NCBI GenBank assembly: GCA_041392665.1
Contig: JAWKLQ010000028.1
Coordinates: forward strand, 62,001 to 126,000
DNA length: 64,000 bases
Direction: 5' to 3'
DNA from: Flavilitoribacter sp020436695
GTDB taxonomy: Bacteria; Bacteroidota; Bacteroidia; Chitinophagales; Saprospiraceae
This document shows, in pieces, positions 28,080 to 36,461 of this stretch. The notes beneath the pieces are model-generated. The model did not search any database. It was not told where the DNA came from and saw nothing but the letters and a program-made list of their open reading frames with translations. Position 1 is the first letter of the stretch. Each line of letters opens with the position of its first letter. The position numbers and the translations under genes were made by a program.

Positions 28080-28387
28080 TATTTATCAAGCTGAGGTTAA
28101 TATTAGTTATTATGTACTAGCTTGTATACAAACAGGTTGATGATCACTACGGATTTACACGAATTAACGATGGAGGAGTCGGGAATGCTCGATGCTAACC
28201 TGTAGTAAATTACTCTATCATGTACGCCAATACAACTATAGTAACTTAGTGTCCCCTTAAAGCTAACTTTTTTCCTGTCCGAGAGCAATGATCCACATCA
28301 CTGGAAACTGACAAATGACTTTCAGTAAAGTTGATCAGAAAGTTTGGTATGCTGTAATGCCAGCGAATCTGGATCATAAAGCTACCA
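28080..28387. other. Intergenic region (308 bases)
   Basis: Holds the upstream region of the EAD/macro gene (start 28079) and the 3' end of the ion-channel gene (stop 28388). No further gene, tRNA or strong hairpin was recognised. Two short minus-strand frames here carry no recognisable signal. Confidence 0.5.
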
Positions 28388-29341
28388 CTACACAAATAAG
28401 ACCAAAATAAACAGTATAAAAGCAGCGGGAAAAACCCAACGAGAGATCCGGTCAATTCTGGCGGACAACTGATGCCGCCCAGCCTGTGCCTGAAAACTGG
28501 ACACCAGAGATTCCAGAAAAGCCAGGAAGACCAAGAAGTCGGCTCCGATGGAGAATTTATCCAGTAAGGTCAGATAAGACAGCGGAGGTACGAGTTGAGA
28601 AACACTAAACTGAAAAGCTACCAACGTAAGGATGGCCGTCACCGATACCGTAAGCTGCGCGGAGATCTCCTCCGGCCGGATCCAGAATACACCCCAGGAC
28701 ATCAACACAATTAAGCCAACCGGTACCAGTACTTTCCACAGGTAGTACACCGAATTTCGACGCAGCCGAAAATGATAAGAGAGCGCTTTAAGATCCGGCC
28801 CCGGCCCTCTTAATTTCGTATTGCCAACTCCCTCAAAGCGAGTTTGCCAGGTAGGTGGATCGATAAAATCTTCGTGTAATCCCATGAAAACCGTGTCCGG
28901 TATCAGGCGATAAGACTGATCTCCAATATGAAAAAAGGCCATTTTCCACCGTTGCACATCAAAAGGAAACCTAGTAAAGTCGAACTGATGCCGGAGGGTA
29001 CCGATAATCCGCTGGTTGAAACGGGCAATTCCGCTTTCATCGATCCTGATCCTTTTCTCAAAAAAAGATTGTATGTCCGTCATGTACTGCATCTCTATCC
29101 GCGGTACCCGATCTTCTGAGTAAGGAATCTCCCTGCCTTTCAGACTATCCGATGGCCACTGCATCGAAAACAGGAATTCCAATGTAATCGTCTCTTCGGT
29201 ATCGTCCACATCGATAATATCCAGCACGGTCAAACCGATAATCAGATCTACCGAGTCTTTTTCAGCCAGTTCCCCTTGGAAAGCGTAACCGGCCGCCGGA
29301 AGTAATAACAGAATAAGCAGTGGAAAGTAACACTTCTTCAT
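28388..29341 (-). CDS. Prokaryotic pentameric ligand-gated ion channel homologue (GLIC/ELIC type)
   Basis: A 317-residue protein with the layout of the Cys-loop receptor superfamily. Signal peptide 1-20. An extracellular beta-sandwich (about 30-195) includes the Pro-loop FTRFPFDVQRW at 122-132, which lacks the two cysteines of animal receptors, as in all prokaryotic members. Four membrane helices follow: M1 about 199-220, pore-lining M2 about 226-250 (QLTVSVTAILTLVAFQFSVSQ), M3 about 256-283 and M4 299-317. E224/E225 at the inner mouth of M2 sit where charge selectivity is set and would favour cations. The ligand is unknown. The M61 protease gene ends 74 bases upstream on the same strand. Confidence 0.88.
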   Translation of the reverse strand: MKKCYFPLLILLLLPAAGYAFQGELAEKDSVDLIIGLTVLDIIDVDDTEETITLEFLFSMQWPSDSLKGREIPYSEDRVPRIEMQYMTDIQSFFEKRIRIDESGIARFNQRIIGTLRHQFDFTRFPFDVQRWKMAFFHIGDQSYRLIPDTVFMGLHEDFIDPPTWQTRFEGVGNTKLRGPGPDLKALSYHFRLRRNSVYYLWKVLVPVGLIVLMSWGVFWIRPEEISAQLTVSVTAILTLVAFQFSVSQLVPPLSYLTLLDKFSIGADFLVFLAFLESLVSSFQAQAGRHQLSARIDRISRWVFPAAFILFILVLFV

Positions 29342-29361
29342 GGTTGCTTGTCCCTGTTAGG

Positions 29362-29378
29362 CGTAGGCTCCGCCTACG
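29362..29378 (-). repeat. GGA-loop palindrome between protease and channel genes
   Basis: A perfect seven-base stem with a three-base loop (CGTAGGC-GGA-GCCTACG on the minus strand). It has the same build as the three palindromes at 36.1-36.3 kb (stem, GGA loop, stem), so it may be another member of that repeat family. Confidence 0.6.
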
Positions 29379-29415
29379 ACCTGTTTTTTCGCATACAGCT
29401 ATTCAACAAAAACAT

Positions 29416-31224
29416 CTATTTGCCCAACCATCCTTCTAACACCATCTTCTGCCCGGGCGAAAGATCTGTCATTCGATCAATCTTAAAACTGATCGCTGTT
29501 TTCGGCACAAACAAAACCAGAATCATCCTGGCCGTTCTCTCTACCAGCATTTCCAGCTTGATGATTTCGTTTGGCTCAGCCGCTTCCGATACTGATTTCA
29601 GTAATTCCACCGTGGCCGACTGCCCATTGATCTTTACTATTTCCTGCCCACGCCGGATGCCCTCGAACCAGGCCGGGGAGTTCCATTCTACCTGCTGCAC
29701 GATCACTTTACCATCTTTTTCTACGGCCTGCAAACCAATGGTAACCCCGGGCAGGGCTTTCGGTTCCAGGTCAATTTGGAGCCCGGCATAACCCAGGTAT
29801 TTAGCATAATCAATCGGCTGAACGGTGTATACGTAGCTAAAAAATTCGGGCAAAGGCACCCCGGCCGTCTCCTCGCAAATGCTCCGGAATTCCGCCTCCG
29901 TATAGCCGCGCCCCTCTTTTTTGTAGATATCATAATAAAGCCTGCGCATCACATCATCCAGTGATTTCCGGTTACCGGTTTCATGCCGGATCTTCAGATC
30001 GAGCAGCAAGCCCAGGATCGGCCCTTTTTCGTAGTAGGATACCGTTTTGTTCACCTCATCACCTTTGCGTCCGAACGGCCCGTCCGACCAGGTATCAAAA
30101 CTGGCCTGGGTGACCGACTGGAACAAGCGCCCCGGGGAAGTCTCCACACTTCGGATCAGCCCTTCAAATGATCCGATGATCTCATCACCATCCACCAGTC
30201 CGGCCCGTCGCAACAGCATCTCATCGTAATAGGAAGTAATACCTTCTGCTACCCAGAGCATGTTGGTTCGACTGCCGTGATCATAGTCAAAGGGCCCAAG
30301 TTCTATGGGCCGGATGCGCTTGGCGTTGTAATGGTGAAAATATTCGTGGCCCAGAAAACTGAGTGTGCGTTTGCGTCCTGCAAATTCGTTCATCCGGTCA
30401 TTACCCGAAAAAGAGACCGCAGTAGAATTGAGGTGTTCTATCCCGCCGGCTCCCGGTCCGATACCAATGAAGGTATATTCCTCGTAAGGTATGTCGCCAA
30501 TGATATCAACCGCCGCCTGCACTACTCTTTGCAGATCACTGATAAAGGCGGCATGATCGAATTCCCCGAGCTGATACCCGATAAAACGGTGGGGCACGCC
30601 ACCGACAATGAAAGTGGGAAGTGATGTGAGTTTTCCGACCAGGATCGGACTATCGTAAAGCACGTCATAGTCAGGTGCTCTAAAGGTGAAAGGTACTCCC
30701 GCCACAGCTTGCAGGCCCGTCGCCGTTTTTGTCCATGCTCTGTAAGGTTCCAGTTTGATCCGCACCGGCTGATCGATCCGGCCGGCCTGATGCATAAATA
30801 CGCCACCCGGGGCAATGTAGGCACGGTCTTCATCCATATAATTGGTGGCCACAAATCTCCGGTTTGCCAATACGTTGTAGGACAATATGAGCGATGCTCC
30901 TTCCTCATGATACAACCGCCAAGTCACCCGGTTGGCTTTTTCCCATTTCACCGGCTTTCCGGCTGCCGTCTCCGCCCGGAAATTTTGGATCTTCTCGGGG
31001 TATTCCAGCACCTGATAATAACCGGGCATCCAGACCGGGATCTTAAAATCGGTGAAGTTTCCGTTCAGATCTTCACATTCGAGGCGGACCTGGAAGAGTT
31101 GAGTAGCCGGGTCCGGCATAGAAACGGTGAATGACATTTCCTGCGCCGCAAGCCCCGTTACCAGTAATAACTGAAACAGCAGGTAAAAGATTATATGTGT
31201 TAGAAAGTAGAGTCTGATCTTCAT
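29416..31224 (-). CDS. M61-family metallopeptidase (glycyl-aminopeptidase-like) with PDZ domain
   Basis: About 602 residues from ATG 31224, chosen because it places the signal peptide (IRLYFLTHIIFYLLFQLLLVTGLAAQ) at the N-terminus; a start at 31266 would add 14 residues. The zinc site HEYFH lies near residues 293-297 in SFLGHEYFHHYNAKRIRP. GGIEHLNST precedes it and WVAEGITSYYDE follows with the third ligand region, all family hallmarks. A PDZ domain is at about 495-575 (IDLEPKALPGVTIG..GIRRGQEIVKINGQS). It should remove N-terminal residues, with preference for glycine or alanine in characterised members. Exported, probably periplasmic. The ion-channel gene is directly downstream and may be in the same transcript. 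Confidence 0.92.
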   Translation of the reverse strand: MKIRLYFLTHIIFYLLFQLLLVTGLAAQEMSFTVSMPDPATQLFQVRLECEDLNGNFTDFKIPVWMPGYYQVLEYPEKIQNFRAETAAGKPVKWEKANRVTWRLYHEEGASLILSYNVLANRRFVATNYMDEDRAYIAPGGVFMHQAGRIDQPVRIKLEPYRAWTKTATGLQAVAGVPFTFRAPDYDVLYDSPILVGKLTSLPTFIVGGVPHRFIGYQLGEFDHAAFISDLQRVVQAAVDIIGDIPYEEYTFIGIGPGAGGIEHLNSTAVSFSGNDRMNEFAGRKRTLSFLGHEYFHHYNAKRIRPIELGPFDYDHGSRTNMLWVAEGITSYYDEMLLRRAGLVDGDEIIGSFEGLIRSVETSPGRLFQSVTQASFDTWSDGPFGRKGDEVNKTVSYYEKGPILGLLLDLKIRHETGNRKSLDDVMRRLYYDIYKKEGRGYTEAEFRSICEETAGVPLPEFFSYVYTVQPIDYAKYLGYAGLQIDLEPKALPGVTIGLQAVEKDGKVIVQQVEWNSPAWFEGIRRGQEIVKINGQSATVELLKSVSEAAEPNEIIKLEMLVERTARMILVLFVPKTAISFKIDRMTDLSPGQKMVLEGWLGK

Positions 31225-31294
31225 TAATAGTATTTTTTGACCGGGCACATTGAATCGCAATGTCAATATTTTGTCCCTAATCGTATCTCATTCA

Positions 31295-31639
31295 TTATTC
31301 TGCAATACCTTCTCGCTCCATCAACTCCAGCCCGTAATTCCGGATCATCTCAATCACCGGTATAGCGGTTTCTCCTTTTTCAGTAATGGAATACTCCACT
31401 TTCGGCGGCACCACCGGGTACACTTTCCGGTGAATGAACCCTTCAGCTTCCAATTGCCTAAGCTGGGTCGTCAACATCTTATCTGTGATGTGTGGAATGT
31501 CTTTTTTCAATTCGCTGAAGCGCATGACCCGGTCTTTCAGTCGCCACAGGATCGGCATTTTCCAGGTACCGCCAATCCGGTCCATTGCAAACTCCACCGG
31601 ATTGTAGTATAGCTTGTTATTGTATAGAAACTCAGGCAT
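31295..31639 (-). CDS. HxlR-family transcriptional regulator
   Basis: A 114-residue winged-helix protein of the HxlR (DUF24) family: YNPVEFAMDRIGGTWKMPILWRLKDRVMRFSELKKDIPHITDKMLTTQLRQLEAEGFIHRK is the characteristic DNA-binding core, with the wing VYPVVPPKVEYSITEKG. The usual redox-sensing cysteine near the N-terminus is missing (YNNKLYYNPVEF), so it may sense something else or act through a ligand. It is divergent from a DJ-1/PfpI remnant and an NAD(P)-binding oxidoreductase, the kind of genes HxlR proteins often control. Confidence 0.92.
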   Translation of the reverse strand: MPEFLYNNKLYYNPVEFAMDRIGGTWKMPILWRLKDRVMRFSELKKDIPHITDKMLTTQLRQLEAEGFIHRKVYPVVPPKVEYSITEKGETAIPVIEMIRNYGLELMEREGIAE

Positions 31640-31670
31640 AAAAATCTGATTTTCAATATACTTTCTTTAA

Positions 31671-31698
31671 AGTTAGTACCTCACAATTTAGTAAGTAT
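31671..31698. promoter_or_regulatory. Candidate HxlR operator in the divergent intergenic region
   Basis: TTAGTACC (31673-31680) and TTAGTAAG (31688-31695) are near-identical half sites 15 bases apart, between the HxlR gene and the oxidoreductase-side genes. HxlR proteins usually bind such AGTAC-rich elements upstream of divergent targets. Inferred from position and pattern only. Confidence 0.35.
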
Positions 31699-31849
31699 CT
31701 TGCCTAAAGATAGCATCACTATTTACTTTGCAGCATGGTTAAACAAAAAATATGGCGACACGACATCCAGAATAGTCTACGCTGCGTTGGCGGTGCTGTT
31801 GTCAATGACTTTCTGTCAATCGTAAACCAAAATTAAAAATACGGAAAAA

Positions 31850-32152
31850 ATGACTGATGCTTTCCTTGAAACACAAGCTTATGTACATGCACACGGAATG
31901 CCTCACAAGGGTAAGATCCTAATGGTGGCCAGTAGTCCGGCCGTTTCGCAGCAAACCGGATGGTCCATCGGATTTTGGGCAGCAGAACTGACGCATCCGC
32001 TACATGTCTTCCAGGAGGCGGGTTTTGAAGTGGAACTGTTCTCTACCGAGGGCAGCAAAATTGAAATGGACAGTTATTCCAATCCGACCGATGCCAGCGG
32101 CTATTCCTCCCATGACGTGATCTCCCTAGGGTATATGCAGCGAGACTGGTAG
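31850..32152 (+). pseudogene. Truncated DJ-1/PfpI-family protein
   Basis: The 100 residues match the N-terminal third of type 1 glutamine-amidotransferase-like (DJ-1/PfpI) proteins: KGKILMVASSP, TGWSIGFWAAELTHPLHVFQEAGFEVELFSTEG, DSYSNPTDASGYSSHDVISLGY. The frame then stops with two stop codons in a row, before the catalytic nucleophile-elbow cysteine region that lies about 30-60 residues further on. The next gene starts only 72 bases later, so the missing C-terminal half was deleted rather than shifted. Without the cysteine it cannot be an active hydrolase or glyoxalase. It shares the divergent promoter region with the HxlR gene. Confidence 0.8.
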
Positions 32153-32224
32153 TAGCCCAATTAAACGCACATGGAAAAAGGTGATCCGAATCCCGGCATA
32201 TTTCTAAGGAAACAATTTTAAGAT

Positions 32225-32854
32225 ATGAAACTGGCATTCATCGGCATCGGAAAAGTCGGCTTCGCCCTGGCCGATAATTTACAGAAGAAAGGGCACGAGA
32301 TCATCGTGGCCCATAATGATCCGGAGAGTAAGAGCGTAGTTGCTGCGAAAGAGCGGAACCCACTCTTTTCCATTCTGGCCGTGCAGGCAGCCGTCGATGC
32401 TGCGGATATTGTCTTTCTGGCTACCCCCTTCAAAGTCAATGAGGCCCTATTAAGACCGCTTAGCTTTCGAGGCAAAACCCTGGTCGATTGCACCAATCCT
32501 GTAGGCCCCGGTATTTCCCATGGCCTGGGCAGCAAAATATCCGGTGCCGAAAAAATACAGGAATGGGCGCCCGATGCGAAAGTAGTGAAAGCCTACACCA
32601 TCTACGGTTTTGAAAATCTGGAAGATCCGGTTTTCCCTAATTACAATGTCCGCCCCGTTATGCTGATCGCCGGGAATGATGGAGATAGTAAAGAAAAGAT
32701 CCGGCAGTTAAATACCGATCTGGGCTTTGACACCCTGGATACCGGTGTTTTGTCCCAGTCGCTGCATCTGGAGCATATGACCTTACTCTGGGTGAAAATG
32801 GTGCGGGCCGGCGGGCATTCGCCTCATTTTACGTGGGGGTATCTGAAGCGGTAG
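32225..32854 (+). CDS. NAD(P)-binding oxidoreductase, F420-dependent NADP reductase-like
   Basis: A 209-residue protein with an N-terminal Rossmann fold: MKLAFIGIGKVGFALADNL carries the dinucleotide motif GxGxxG (residues 7-12), followed by VAHNDPES, where the residues after the second strand would select the cofactor phosphate. DIVFLATPFKVNEAL and LVDCTNPVGPG follow, as in the NADP oxidoreductase coenzyme F420-dependent (F420_oxidored) family. Bacteroidota do not normally make F420, so it most likely reduces a different compound with NADPH. It follows the truncated DJ-1/PfpI gene and is divergent from HxlR, suggesting stress-controlled expression. Confidence 0.85.
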   Translation: MKLAFIGIGKVGFALADNLQKKGHEIIVAHNDPESKSVVAAKERNPLFSILAVQAAVDAADIVFLATPFKVNEALLRPLSFRGKTLVDCTNPVGPGISHGLGSKISGAEKIQEWAPDAKVVKAYTIYGFENLEDPVFPNYNVRPVMLIAGNDGDSKEKIRQLNTDLGFDTLDTGVLSQSLHLEHMTLLWVKMVRAGGHSPHFTWGYLKR

Positions 32855-32873
32855 ATTTTGCCGAGTGAGTTCG

Positions 32874-33653
32874 TCATTCATTTTCTGTCTTAAATTGTGT
32901 GACGAACTCATATCCCAATCTGCCTTTTTTGGTGCAGAGTTGCACCAGCCCTCCGGCCTCCACCTGATCATACAGACTTCGGTTCACCTCAAATCTTTCC
33001 TCGTTATCCCTTCCGATTTTCACGAACAGCCAGCAGGATCTACTTTTTGACGCACTGGTGCTTTTGCCGGCGATTTGATAATTGGTACAGACTTCTTCTG
33101 AAGCAATGTCATATTGATTGATAAAATTCGCAATTGCCGGAGTCAGCAAAAAAAATCCCAAAAAGAAGCCGAAAAGCACGGATGATCTTCTTTCGCTTTC
33201 ATCAAATACCGAAGGAGCCTTTATTTCCAGGAAAAGGGCCAGTAGTAGCGCAAAGAGAAGACCAATGGCTCCGGCCATCCAGAAAAGTCCCATGCCGTCA
33301 ATCGTATTGTCGATCTTCCGGATTTGAAAGAGCTCAAATATTAATCCGGAAAACATCACGGTCAAGGGGAGGTAATAGATAAAACGGTCAAAAGGCCTCG
33401 CTTTTCCTTCATATTTGACCCTGGACGGGAAAAAATCGTCAATGATTTTGGGTGAAGAAGAAACGATCCAAAGCAATTGAACGACAATAATGATCAAAAA
33501 AGCCACACCTACTAACCGCAATGAGCTGCTTTGATCAGCCAGTAGCCAAATTGCCGCCACTCCGAGTACGATATAGGCCAATCGACGGTAAAAATTCTTT
33601 CGGAGGGTAGGATCTTTTCTTATTTTTCTCTTTTTCCTGACTTTTGTCTTCAC
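32874..33653 (-). CDS. Unknown four-helix membrane protein
   Basis: A 259-residue protein with a very basic N-terminus (MKTKVRKKRKIRKD) and four or five membrane helices (about 26-42, 47-64, 93-111, 123-142, 160-178), then a soluble C-terminal part of about 80 residues with two short cysteine contexts (EEVCTNYQ, RSCWLF). The positive N-terminus predicts a cytoplasmic N-end. No known domain. It lies 31 bases downstream of the radical SAM gene on the same strand and is probably co-transcribed with it. Confidence 0.75.
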   Translation of the reverse strand: MKTKVRKKRKIRKDPTLRKNFYRRLAYIVLGVAAIWLLADQSSSLRLVGVAFLIIIVVQLLWIVSSSPKIIDDFFPSRVKYEGKARPFDRFIYYLPLTVMFSGLIFELFQIRKIDNTIDGMGLFWMAGAIGLLFALLLALFLEIKAPSVFDESERRSSVLFGFFLGFFLLTPAIANFINQYDIASEEVCTNYQIAGKSTSASKSRSCWLFVKIGRDNEERFEVNRSLYDQVEAGGLVQLCTKKGRLGYEFVTQFKTENE

Positions 33654-33684
33654 GTATACCTGTTAAATTAGTGATGATCCATCG

Positions 33685-35046
33685 CTACTGTTCTTTTACT
33701 GCTATTAAAGGTGGCCTGATAACCTCCTTTTCCCGCTTCGACATATCAATCGGATAATTTCCTCTTAACCTTTTCAGACAATAGAATGCATTCATAAAAA
33801 ACACCAGCAGAAAAGCCCCGCCCCGCAATTTCAGACTTCTCCATATTCTTTTCAAGGAATTTTTAAAACTAAAACTTCGCTTCCACAATTGACGGTGCGC
33901 CTGCAATAAATCCGTCGGACTTAGATTTTGGGGTTGAAAGGCCACATTGTAACCATTATAGTATTCCCAATCCCGCTCCTCCAATATCCGGCTTTCAGCA
34001 CTTAGCCGGTCATAGAGATCCGTTCCTTTGAAGGGCGTCAGAATACTTAGAAAAGGCACATCGATACCGATTTCCATCAGTCGGTCCGCCATGGCGATAA
34101 TGCCCGTATGATCATCGCTGTCAAAGCCCGCAATAAAACCGGCCATCACAGCAATACCTCTTTTTCTGATCTCCTGCACTGCTGTCCGGTACTGCTCCAC
34201 TTTATTCTGCCTTTTGTTCGCATCTTTCAGCGATTCCTTTCCGAAGGATTCGATACCCAAAAACACACCGATACATCCGGACGCTTTCATCAGATCGAGT
34301 AACTCAGAGTCCTTAGCGATATCCATGCTCGCCTGTGTCAACCACCACTTCTTAAGTCGGATCATTTCCTGTAGCAATGATCTGATATAAGGCCTTCTGA
34401 TCGTTAAATTATCATCCCAGAACCAGACTACTTTCCGCTGCCACCAAAACGGGAAATCATCATAAGATGCATCCCGGATCACATCCTCCACAGGGCGCAA
34501 TCTGAATCCTGGATTTAACGACGGCACCGTGCAAAATGAACAGGAAAAAGGGCAACCTCTCGTTGCCTGCAGTACTTTCTTGATGAAGAATTTATTCGGC
34601 AAAAGATCATACCGGGGAGTGGGCAGTGCCTGCATATCGGAAGGTGTGCCACGGTAGATATTTTTTAGTATCCCTTTTTCTACATCTTCCAGCATTGTAT
34701 CCCAGACATTTTCGGCTTCTCCCGTGACAATGGCATCAAAGTATTGCAAAGACTCGACCTCATTATAGGTCACATGCGGTCCTCCGCCGACGACCAACTT
34801 GTTCCTCTTTTTAAATTCCACAGCAAGCTCATAGGCCGCATTGGCAAAACCACTGAAAAAAGATATGGCGATCAGGTCCGCATCCGACTCCAGGTCAATG
34901 GATTCCACCTGTTGATGAACAACCCTCACCCTATGTCTGTCCGGAGTGATGGCTGCCAGGTGAATACCCGTTATGGGCGGTACGAAGTCTTTTTCGTGTC
35001 CGAATTTATACCGTTGAATATAGGCGATAATGATGTCGATCTTCAT
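33685..35046 (-). CDS. B12-binding-domain radical SAM protein
   Basis: A 453-residue enzyme. The N-terminal 140 residues form a cobalamin-binding-like Rossmann domain (ISFFSGFANAAYELAVEFK, VVGGGPHVTYNEVESLQYFDAIVTGEAE). The radical SAM core follows with the cluster motif C165-x3-C169-x2-C172 in TRGCPFSCSFC; the later segments WFWDDNLTI and GCIGVFLGIESF are typical of the class B methyltransferase/HpnJ-like group. A hydrophobic C-terminal stretch (AFLLVFFMNAFYCLKRL) suggests membrane association, so a lipid or polyketide substrate is possible. Upstream lies a palindromic operator shared with the DoxX-like gene. Confidence 0.9.
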   Translation of the reverse strand: MKIDIIIAYIQRYKFGHEKDFVPPITGIHLAAITPDRHRVRVVHQQVESIDLESDADLIAISFFSGFANAAYELAVEFKKRNKLVVGGGPHVTYNEVESLQYFDAIVTGEAENVWDTMLEDVEKGILKNIYRGTPSDMQALPTPRYDLLPNKFFIKKVLQATRGCPFSCSFCTVPSLNPGFRLRPVEDVIRDASYDDFPFWWQRKVVWFWDDNLTIRRPYIRSLLQEMIRLKKWWLTQASMDIAKDSELLDLMKASGCIGVFLGIESFGKESLKDANKRQNKVEQYRTAVQEIRKRGIAVMAGFIAGFDSDDHTGIIAMADRLMEIGIDVPFLSILTPFKGTDLYDRLSAESRILEERDWEYYNGYNVAFQPQNLSPTDLLQAHRQLWKRSFSFKNSLKRIWRSLKLRGGAFLLVFFMNAFYCLKRLRGNYPIDMSKREKEVIRPPLIAVKEQ

Positions 35047-35061
35047 GGCATTTATTTATTC

Positions 35062-35082
35062 AAAGTACTTTGTATTTCAAAG
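35062..35082 (-). promoter_or_regulatory. Dyad operator upstream of the radical SAM gene
   Basis: Read on the minus strand: CTTTG-AAATA-CAAAG-TACTTT, two overlapping dyads, about 20 bases before the start codon. The same 21-base element with two mismatches occurs before the DoxX-like gene at 36462-36482, so one regulator probably controls both. Confidence 0.6.
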
Positions 35083-35247
35083 TTATGAAATAAAAAGCAG
35101 ATACACCATACTTTTCGCACCATCTTTTACAAGGGTATGTCTTTCCTACTACTTTGCGGTATCGCTTGCAACCTTGAGTGCAGGGGTGTGTTGCTGAGAG
35201 GCCTTTATGGAAATGCGCTAATTCAACCGGTTTGCATACTAACTTTT

Positions 35248-35832
35248 TTAAGCTCCCATAATGCCCGTCTTTACTTCTCCGTCCCGAATATAATGTGCAG
35301 CGATCACACCACCTGGTGTGGCCGTACTTTCTGCCAGGGCGAATGCCGCCGGAATGGTACCATCCCCAAACAGTTTATTTCCGGTACCGAGCGTCAACGG
35401 ATGAATGAGGAGCCACAATTCATCGATCAGATCATATTTGAGTAGGGTCTGGATCAGACTACCACTGCCGTGAACGTGGATATCAGATCCTTCCGAATTT
35501 TTGAGCTTTTTGAGATCCTCTACGCTTTTGAGAATTACGGTGTTCTTCCAATCTGCCTTTTCCAGCGTGCTACTCATCACGTATTTCGTAACGTCATTAA
35601 CCCCCGGCCAGATGCGTTCATTTTCAGGAAAGAAGGAAGCAAAGATCTCAAAGGTCTTTCTGCCCAAAAGCAGGTCCCTCGCAGGTTGCTTTTGTTTTTC
35701 CGCGATCGCATCAAGCGCTTCATCGTAATATGGAGCACTCCAGCCACCATATTTGAACCCATCCTCCGGGCCGCCTGCAGCCTGCATGACTCCATCTAAG
35801 GTAATGAATAATCCGGCAATTATTTTTCTCAT
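35248..35832 (-). CDS. Dihydrofolate reductase-family protein (RibD C-terminal type)
   Basis: About 194 residues from ATG 35832 (an upstream ATG at 35853 adds only seven lysine-rich residues). The opening RKIIAGLFITLDGVMQAAGGPEDGF, DLLLGRKTFEIFASFFP and the C-terminal DIHVHGSGSLIQTLLKYDLIDELWLLIHPLTLGTGNKLFG are standard for RibD_C/DHFR-like proteins, with GxGxL contacting NADPH. Likely a soluble NADPH-dependent reductase of unknown substrate. Distant from the family member at 26312. A lone gene. Confidence 0.9.
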   Translation of the reverse strand: MRKIIAGLFITLDGVMQAAGGPEDGFKYGGWSAPYYDEALDAIAEKQKQPARDLLLGRKTFEIFASFFPENERIWPGVNDVTKYVMSSTLEKADWKNTVILKSVEDLKKLKNSEGSDIHVHGSGSLIQTLLKYDLIDELWLLIHPLTLGTGNKLFGDGTIPAAFALAESTATPGGVIAAHYIRDGEVKTGIMGA

Positions 35833-36000
35833 CTTAATTTTTTTTCTCTGCAATATTTGGTTTTAATACCCTGCAAATTTCGCTAACAAAGATCTTGCTG
35901 CTACAGTGTATATGCGACAATCTTAGCGGCTGAATACGACAAGTATTGGCAGTCTCTGAAGGCTCATACGGTAGGTATAAATTTCTTATCAACTTTTACA

Positions 36001-36041
36001 ATTTGCCGGTTGTCGGTTGATCAGTTGACTAACCGGCAAAT
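36001..36041. repeat. Perfect 11-base inverted repeat
   Basis: ATTTGCCGGTT (36001-36011) pairs perfectly with AACCGGCAAAT (36031-36041) over a 19-base loop. No U-tract follows. Confidence 0.6.
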
Positions 36042-36135
36042 GGCAACGACCAACAATTTCTCATGTGCAATAGTAACCGGAATTTAGCGCTCTCTGGTGT
36101 TATGGATCAAGAATTCATAAATATTACTTCAATAC

Positions 36136-36163
36136 CGCACTCGGAGCGTGCTTCACTCCGGAA
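36136..36163 (+). repeat. REP-like palindrome, copy 1
   Basis: Hairpin GCACTC-GGA-GCGTGC at 36137-36151 followed by TTCACTCCGGAA. One stem position is mismatched. Aligns with copy 3 at 21 of 25 positions, including a paired A-T to G-C change in the stem. Confidence 0.65.
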
Positions 36164-36177
36164 GTGACTACTGCACT

Positions 36178-36207
36178 AAACCGGAGCCGAGCACTTTCCA
36201 AGTGCGA
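36178..36207 (-). repeat. REP-like palindrome, copy 2 (inverted)
   Basis: On the minus strand: GCACTT-GGA-AAGTGC followed by TCGGCTCCGGTTT. Perfect six-base stem and the same GGA loop and CCGG tail as copies 1 and 3, in opposite orientation. Confidence 0.6.
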
Positions 36208-36267
36208 GTCATAAAATATTGATATTTGATCCGCGGCACTACCGAGCTCGTGTGACACAGAAAAACG

Positions 36268-36297
36268 CGCGCTCGGAGAGCGCTTCACGCCGGTTTT
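36268..36297 (+). repeat. REP-like palindrome, copy 3
   Basis: Hairpin GCGCTC-GGA-GAGCGC at 36269-36283 with a perfect stem, followed by TTCACGCCGGTTTT. Confidence 0.65.
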
Positions 36298-36461
36298 GGC
36301 AACGTTTCTAATGCGGCTACGTCTTATATGAGACATTGTTGGGCAACGTTGTCCAAAATATAGCATACTGATTTCTAACTACTTATACTTCAGTCTAAAA
36401 ATACTGGCTAACTCATGATTACATCCGTAATATCTTTTGAAATACAATTTATTTATATTTG

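Larger units (their letters stand above)
35833..36461. other. Intergenic region rich in palindromes (629 bases)
   Basis: No accepted gene. An 80-residue minus-strand frame at 36124-36366 is produced by the repeats themselves (GVKRSPSA and GVKHAPSA are the translated repeat) and was rejected. The region contains an 11-base inverted repeat at 36001-36041, three GGA-loop palindromes and a repeated GGCAACGTT. Confidence 0.6.

Noticed and set aside
31735..31837. A short lipoprotein-like frame (..AALAVLLSMTFCQS) before the DJ-1/PfpI remnant
   Set aside because: No ATG in the right frame and only about 40 residues; probably chance within the divergent promoter region.
36124..36366. An 80-residue minus-strand protein with repeated GVKxxPSA
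   Set aside because: The repeated peptide is the translation of the REP-like palindromes; the frame adds nothing beyond the repeats.
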